The translations under genes and the position numbers were made by a program. A DNA stretch of 26,676 nucleotides from Oppiella nova (lineage: Eukaryota; Arthropoda; Arachnida; Sarcoptiformes; Oppiidae). Position 1 is the stretch's first letter, and every line of letters begins with the position of its first letter. Positions 20,581 to 26,676 of the stretch are shown here, in pieces. Location: positions 1-26,676 of the forward strand of contig CAJPVJ010000292.1 of assembly GCA_905397405.1 (NCBI GenBank). The letters run 5' to 3'. The notes under the pieces were generated by a model that was not told the origin of the DNA, did no database searches, and saw nothing but the letters and a program-made list of their open reading frames with translations.

Positions 20581-22277
20581 GTAAGTGAAGTGAAAAATAT
20601 CGCAAAGGATTGAAAAAATTGTATCAATCGTTAGATGCATAATAAGTATACAAATGAGAGAACATTTAAATTTATTTATCACTTGAAACCTGTTTTGTGG
20701 TCAACCCTATGGGCACCGAATCCCCAGTACTGAACAAACCAAATAAAATCAGTCTATTCTCGGGTTTTGTTTAATTTGTTTAATTAGTAAAAGTAATATG
20801 ACTTAAGTGTATAGTACAGTGTATAGTGGACTGTGGGGTAAACCTGCCGCACATTTAGCCGCATAAAGAGACTGGGACAGTGTATGCACAGACTGAACAG
20901 TGCAGTATTATACACCATACCATAGCCATTATAGCCTTTATTACACTTGTCATATCCGTTCCCTTTGACAATAGACTTTTGTGTTACAGACATGTCATGT
21001 CACGTCATGTAGGGTATGGGGCGTCTTATACCACACAAACGTGATGCCGAGATGACATTGTAAGTTAGACTTATAAATAAATAACCAAAAAGTATAAATT
21101 TATCTTTTTTACGTTAATATTTGTCCGTCGAGTCATTGCTTTTCGTTTAGGGTTTGACTAACAAAACAATTTACTAAACAAAACAAAAACGAAAAAAACG
21201 TCAAATATTTTGTTTGCAGAATATATGCGGAGTTATAGTTGATGTTAATGTCAGTACTGACTGGTCTACTGACAGTGAACTTTCAATGTATTCCAGTATT
21301 TAAGAGCAATATCTCCAAAGTCTAGGTCTTGGGCTTTGTTTGATTGTATAGATTGTGAGGGCATTGGAGGTATCGGAGGTATTGGGTGGGCCACTAAAAA
21401 ACATAATTGCGATATTGATTCCCTCATGTGGTGTATGTGTCTGTCCTTCCAGTTTTGTATGAGGAATGTCTGCGTTCAACCTCTCGCCCACTAAATACAT
21501 GCACTACTTATGAAAGTAATTATTGGCGATACGCTCGCTCTTAATGATCGCATACTCTATAATAATAATGCAAAATATCATAAGAAGTCCAAAACATTTA
21601 GGGCTCTGATCTCTGACTCCATCACCTGAGGCTTACACACGATATGAACATCTCTTTTGTCTATTACTTTCACAATCAATGATATGTATAGCGAATGGAG
21701 TGTAACAAAAATTCTCACTCCTTATAAGTCTAAGTTTATCTCGTTTTTGTCTAATCGTAATAATAATCTGAACAAAACAACACATAGACATCTCATGATA
21801 AGTCAACTGCCGGCCTTCAGGCGAGACTCGGTTTCCTTTGCTTCACGTCGGGTTCACTACCGGGTGTTTCTGTCAGGGTGATTTTCTGTTGCTGACGAGT
21901 GTACATCAGCTGTAATACCAGAAGAGAGTGACACTCGTGTGAGTGAAGACTCAGAGAGCACTGAAACCACAGGAACTTCGGTCTAATAATCGTATCCATA
22001 CTTCTGTAACAACTCATACTTCTCTCGAAAGACACCAATAATTCTAATTTCTTTCGTCAAATTCTTCTCTCTCTTTGTATACTAACCAAAGAAATCGTTT
22101 ACTAAATCGATGGCTCTTTATATACAGATATTTTATAAATTTTATTTTCTTTTTTCTTTACAAATAATCAAATCATGCCTTAAAATTAGTTTAATAATTA
22201 ATATAATTTTCATTATTGAGTATAAATTAATATATGGGGTGTTGGCGACCGATATGTAACGCTATTATAGATTTTCA
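20581..22277. other. Non-coding stretch, nothing recognised
   Basis: Short open frames of 60-75 codons occur at 20784-20993, 21300-21500 and 21657-22038 on either strand, with no family similarity. A small cluster of CATGTCA/CGTCATG words lies at 20990-21010. If the candidate exon at 20566 is real, this would be its first intron. Confidence 0.5.
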
Positions 22278-22532
22278 ATATATTGTACGACTAGTCAAAG
22301 ACAATATTACGATCTCTTTTGATACAAATTATTATTATTTTTATTTCGGAGTTTTGGCTTTTGTTCACGTCTTTCACGCTTAACATTGATTTTAAATTAT
22401 ATAAAATATATTGTACGACTAGTCAAAGACAATATTACGATCTCTTTTGATACAAATTATTATTATTTTTATTTCGGAGTTTTGGCTTTTGTTCACGTCT
22501 TTCACGCTTAACATTGATTTTAAATTATATAA
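22278..22532. repeat. Exact tandem duplication, period 128 bp
   Basis: 22278-22405 recurs without a mismatch at 22406-22532, head-to-tail. The unit begins ATATATTGTACGACTAG and ends TTTTAAATTATATAA. Period and identity length are the same as in the duplication at 11188-11443, though the sequences are unrelated. No coding content. Confidence 0.95.
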
Positions 22533-25492
22533 TTATATCGATTATGACATAAAGATTGTGACTAATAATAACATTATAACATTCAAGATAAATATGTTTT
22601 AAACTCTATGTAAACAATAGTAAAATGTGTGGAATTATTTGGATATATATATATTTTGCGGATATAATAAAATATTACTTTTGGTTCATATTTTACTGTT
22701 TTATAATTTATTTCATTGAATTCTATGTTTGCATTGAATTAAAACCTCACAAATGGTGAAGAATTTAATACATAAATTCACCAAGGTAAGATATTTGAGT
22801 TCCAAATTAGAATAAATTCATAATAAAAATACTGCCAAACTATTCAAAAAATGATCAAAAATTTGATTTCATCACAAACAAAACTTGATTAAATATTTCT
22901 ATTAAAATTAAAAGCATAGAATTTAATCCTCTTTAAGCTCTCGAAGACATGAAATTTATAGACGCCTTTCGGCCATTGAACTAACAAAATGTGTACAACA
23001 CTGCAAACCATACAGTCATACAGGTATAGACAGTCTGATCTCTGGAATAGCAGATTAACTGATGAGCAAAATCGAGATTGCAATTCTCGATGGGACCTAA
23101 CATTGTACACGAGTTTGATTGTCTTGAAAAACCCAATACAGTACAAAGAATTGTATTCTTGATGTATTAGAAAGTAAATGATATTTGACTGAGCAATACA
23201 TCGGTTGCAAATGTCAAGTCATTTCTCACAAATAGTGAGCACAGCTTAGAGGGCTTTTGAGAAGGTTTGGTAAGTTTGCAGATATTTGAGTCAATTGTAT
23301 GGTTTTGTGTGCCTTATGTGGGCTTTGATCATATCTTCGCTTTAACTGCAAACCAAAGCGTCACTAATTTTTATTATACAAAAAAAGTTGGAAAAGAAAT
23401 AATATTAAACGTAAAAAAAGATTTAGATATCGAGAATGTCTTCGCAAACAGACATTTGCTTTGAGGCTATTTTTCTTTGTCTATTTAGACATTTTTGTCA
23501 ATTCATTTCCAACACTCGCTAATAACGCGATTTATTGGTCAAAAAGCATCTCTCGCTACGGGTTTTATGCAGACGTTTTACTGCTAATCGCAAACCACAG
23601 TCATTGGTAATCATTTGGCTCTTTAGGGCACAAATACTGTGCGACAAAATGAGCCAAAAATAAGATACAGAGTGTGACGATCGACAAGAATTGATGGCTT
23701 TCTATGAGTCGGCGATTACAAAGACATGGCTTACAAGCGAACGACTATTATTACCGTCTCTTTCAGATGTTCAATGCTTGAGACAACGAGTTCTGTAAAT
23801 AACCAATAATTGCAAAACCAATGCATGCTTTCAAAGTCTGCATGAATTGGAAATATTCTGCAAACATATTATGTGAACGTTAACCCTTTCATCACAATAG
23901 AAACCAAATGAATTGCATTTATAACAAATGCTAATGAAGTCCACATAATGCTAGGTTGTGTACTTAGGATATGCATGCAATGTAAAAGTCGCAATAAACT
24001 AGACAATTATTTCTCAATACAAGTTTTGTTTTTCATCAAAAAGTTTTCCAATTGAAATATAATATTTATATTCATGAATCATGATTCATTTGAATTCGAG
24101 TAATATTATGATTATAAATAAATACAAAATAAATGAATAGTTAAATTAGTGTTATTTCTCAAATGTAGAATATTATGAAATGCATTATAATTACAATTTA
24201 CAAAACATAAATCAAATATTTATAACAGATATAATAAACTCAATATTTAGTTTCACATTTAATGTTCTGTATCTTAAATACAGTATCAATAGTGGTAAAG
24301 TTATTGAGTATATAATACCAGGGATGGTCCCCAAGACTAACCACTACTTAGATTTTTAAAATTTCAAATTGTATGAGTTAAAAATTGGTTATAAAATTTG
24401 AATTTGAAAATCACAATCAATGAGATAATTGCACTCTTAATGACGCCCTTGACTCCTAACTAAACTGATGCCGAAATGGCACTCTATTTGGACAGCCTGG
24501 CCACCTCTGGTGTAATTGTATACATAAGTCAATCTCACCTCTTCTCTCAATATAATTATATGTTTAACTTGATTGCATAACTTTCATGTACTGCCACTCA
24601 ATTCGTGTGCCAATAATAATAGGAATAACGAAATTGAAAGGATTGAAGGCCTTGTGATGTCAAGTCTGCAGTCATTAAATAACTTTGTATTTCTTGGAGA
24701 CAAACAATTGTATGAAAGCATAGTTTGAATTATTTGAAATCTACGCAAGACCAATTAAATAGTCTTTCGTAAGATGTCAAGAATTCTTAAATATTTTTCA
24801 AACTTGATAACTTGACATGTATGAAAGTATAACTATTTTTAAATTTATTTTATATAAGTATCACAGAATAATACAAAAGAGGCACTACTATACTATACAA
24901 CACTACAGTATATCTTGGAGTCAGAAAGAAATAATTTATTGATCTTTTAAATCAGTTTATGAATAATACTGAATGCAAACATTTATTTTATATTTATATA
25001 AGAATTGTCAAAATATATAAATTTATATAAAATATATTCCAAGTTTCAATTAATCATAAAAGTTATCATCTAAAATCACAAAATAGTAATAAATAATACA
25101 AGCTAGTGTCACTTCTAGATTTCATATAAATTCTAAACTCAAGGTAACCTTAAATAATTTTCCGTAAACTTAGTTTTGAAAATCATGTATAGAATTAAAG
25201 AAATAGTATATTTAAAGTTTGTAAAAACATTTTATTTATTTAATTTTAAAAATTTCTGATTATAATTTATTAATATTTGTATTTGAGATAATATCCAAAA
25301 GTAATTTATTAATTGTGAAAGACATTAAGACATTTACGATTAAAGTGACACATAATGTGTCAGAAACTGAGAGAAACTCGAATTAAGCCAAAAGTGGACT
25401 GAAATATAAAAAGAGCTGAAAAATTGAGCGCCAAATGTGTGTTTAGAGCGACAGAAAGGCAACGACTTTGAGAACAGATGCACTTTCTATGG
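22533..25492. other. AT-rich non-coding stretch
   Basis: About 3 kb without a supportable gene. Frames at 22889-23146 (-) and 23267-23464 (+) have no recognisable motif. A good-looking splice acceptor ends at 23488 (see findings). A 16-bp perfect palindrome, ATGAATCATGATTCAT, lies at 24074-24089. Nothing else stands out. Confidence 0.5.
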
Positions 25493-25781
25493 CTTTACAC
25501 GGCTTTCAATACCAGTGAGAGACCGGAATAGCTTTCGATCACATTATAAGTGAGCGCACAATAGCCCCAAAAAGGTGGGTATTGAGCACTGGGGCACCGG
25601 CACCGGCAGTAGTACTCATTTTCTTGAGCAGCTTTTCTTTTCTTTGGTTTGGTTTGTCACCTGTCCGTCCGTCAGTTCCTCTCTTTACACGGCTTTCAAT
25701 ACCAGTGAGAGACCGGAATAGCTTTCGATCACATTATAAGTGAGCGCACAATAGCCCCAAAAAGGTGGGTATTGAGCACTG
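25493..25781. repeat. 99-bp block repeated at 190-bp spacing
   Basis: 25493-25591 and 25683-25781 are identical, in direct orientation, separated by 91 bp of different sequence that includes a CACCGG-CACCGG pair and a long pyrimidine-rich tract. The block is less AT-rich than its surroundings. No reading frame of note. Confidence 0.93.
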
Positions 25782-25910
25782 AATTACTGGTCTATAACTC
25801 TAACTCTCTATAACTTATAACACAATAAAGAGGTAATTCATAAATCAATAATAAAATACAATGTATTGTCAGTTCATTGTTTGACACTCTTTTACGGGTT
25901 CATTATATTG

Positions 25911-26676
25911 AACCGTCAGTTACTGTATATCCATATACTGGTCGTCATCTCATTATTACACAGAAGTTGTAGTTGTCTACAAACTTACTAATAATTGTAT
26001 TCAATGTTTAGATTAAATAACTAAAACTAATACTGTATTAGTAATACAGTATTACTATTCAATTCAATTTTAATGAATATTCTGGAAATAGAGTACAACT
26101 ACTGTGGAGTGGTGTCAGGATTGGCAAAAAGCTGCTTGATATTTGATCTAGATTTAGGAACATTTTATTCATTTATTGTTTGTTTGTAATCTTATTATTT
26201 TTTTGATTAATAACTTATAAATTATTATTTATTTTGCATATAAATGTATAATAAATTATAACTCATAAAAACTATACTGTACTGTACAATGCGACAAAGT
26301 TTTATATACGAAGATTTATTTAGCATTTGCCCAAAAGTTTAAATGTAATTTAAGACATATATTTCAATGTATTTGTTGTTAAGTAAATGTTGTATTAATT
26401 GTTGAAATAAGTGTATATTTATATGATTTTCAAGTATTACTAAATTTGATAAAATTTGACATAATTTAGTGCTAAAAATGATCATAGCTTTTGAAAATAC
26501 TGTATGAGTTTCGATGGATTCTCTCTATTTTTCGATAAAATGTATTTTAATAATGTTTGAATCAAATCTTATCAATAAATCAGAGCCTTTCAAATGCATT
26601 AAGTGTTTACGCAATGAGTAGCCCTTCGTTTCAATTACTAAATAATTTTCTCCTAATAAATGGTTTTATAAATAAA
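25911..26676 (-). repeat. Inverted-repeat right arm, running off the window
   Basis: Reverse complement of the left-arm pieces at 17926-18052, 18667-18699 and 18828-19284, but here uninterrupted by the ~500-bp block. It carries an extra ~14 bp near 26035 that forms a perfect 13-bp-stem palindrome (TAATACTGTATTA, G, TAATACAGTATTA). The outer boundary lies beyond 26676. Confidence 0.9.

Noticed and set aside
20990-21010. p53-like half-sites (AGACATGTCA and neighbours)
   Set aside because: Only one half-site comes close, and no adjacent second half-site fits the consensus.

Overview
The window looks like AT-rich nuclear DNA from an animal, most likely an invertebrate and plausibly an arthropod. 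It has no operons, long gene-free stretches, CT/GA microsatellites, many low-divergence local duplications and one clearly recognisable animal gene. The assignment rests on that gene family and on base composition. The species cannot be named from the sequence.

The one gene I can identify is at 16574-17228 on the + strand. It encodes a CDK inhibitor of the Cip/Kip family (p21/p27/p57, Drosophila dacapo). The CDI domain is intact, with the cyclin-binding RRLFG, the KYNFDF strand and the YEW motif. The open frame appears to end at a splice donor that falls inside a PCNA-interacting (PIP-box-like) motif, so at least one 3' coding exon must lie downstream. I could not locate it with confidence. 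A GC-richer region at about 15.9-16.57 kb probably holds its promoter and 5' UTR.

Layout. 1-3.5 kb: AT-rich with nothing recognisable. 3.5-4.7 kb: a 515-bp tandem repeat interrupted by a single N. 4.7-11.2 kb: non-coding, with GA and CT microsatellites. 11.2-13.3 kb: an exact 128-bp tandem duplication, a G-rich patch and an imperfect tandem duplication of about 670 bp. 13.3-15.3 kb: non-coding. 15.3-17.4 kb: the CDK-inhibitor region, bracketed by CT repeats and by two identical 103-bp blocks. 17.4-19.3 kb: a duplicated block of about 500 bp interleaved with one arm of a long inverted repeat; the other arm is at 25.9-26.7 kb and runs off the window. 20.35-20.58 kb: a candidate promoter (E2F-type site, TATA box) followed by a possible five-codon first exon. 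22.3-22.5 kb: a second exact tandem duplication of 128-bp period. 25.5-25.8 kb: a 99-bp block repeated at 190-bp spacing.

I found no tRNA, rRNA, CRISPR or transposase gene. Apart from the CDK-inhibitor frame, the short open frames look like chance frames in non-coding DNA. Several of the exact duplications, and the N, may reflect assembly rather than biology, and this is set out in the findings.
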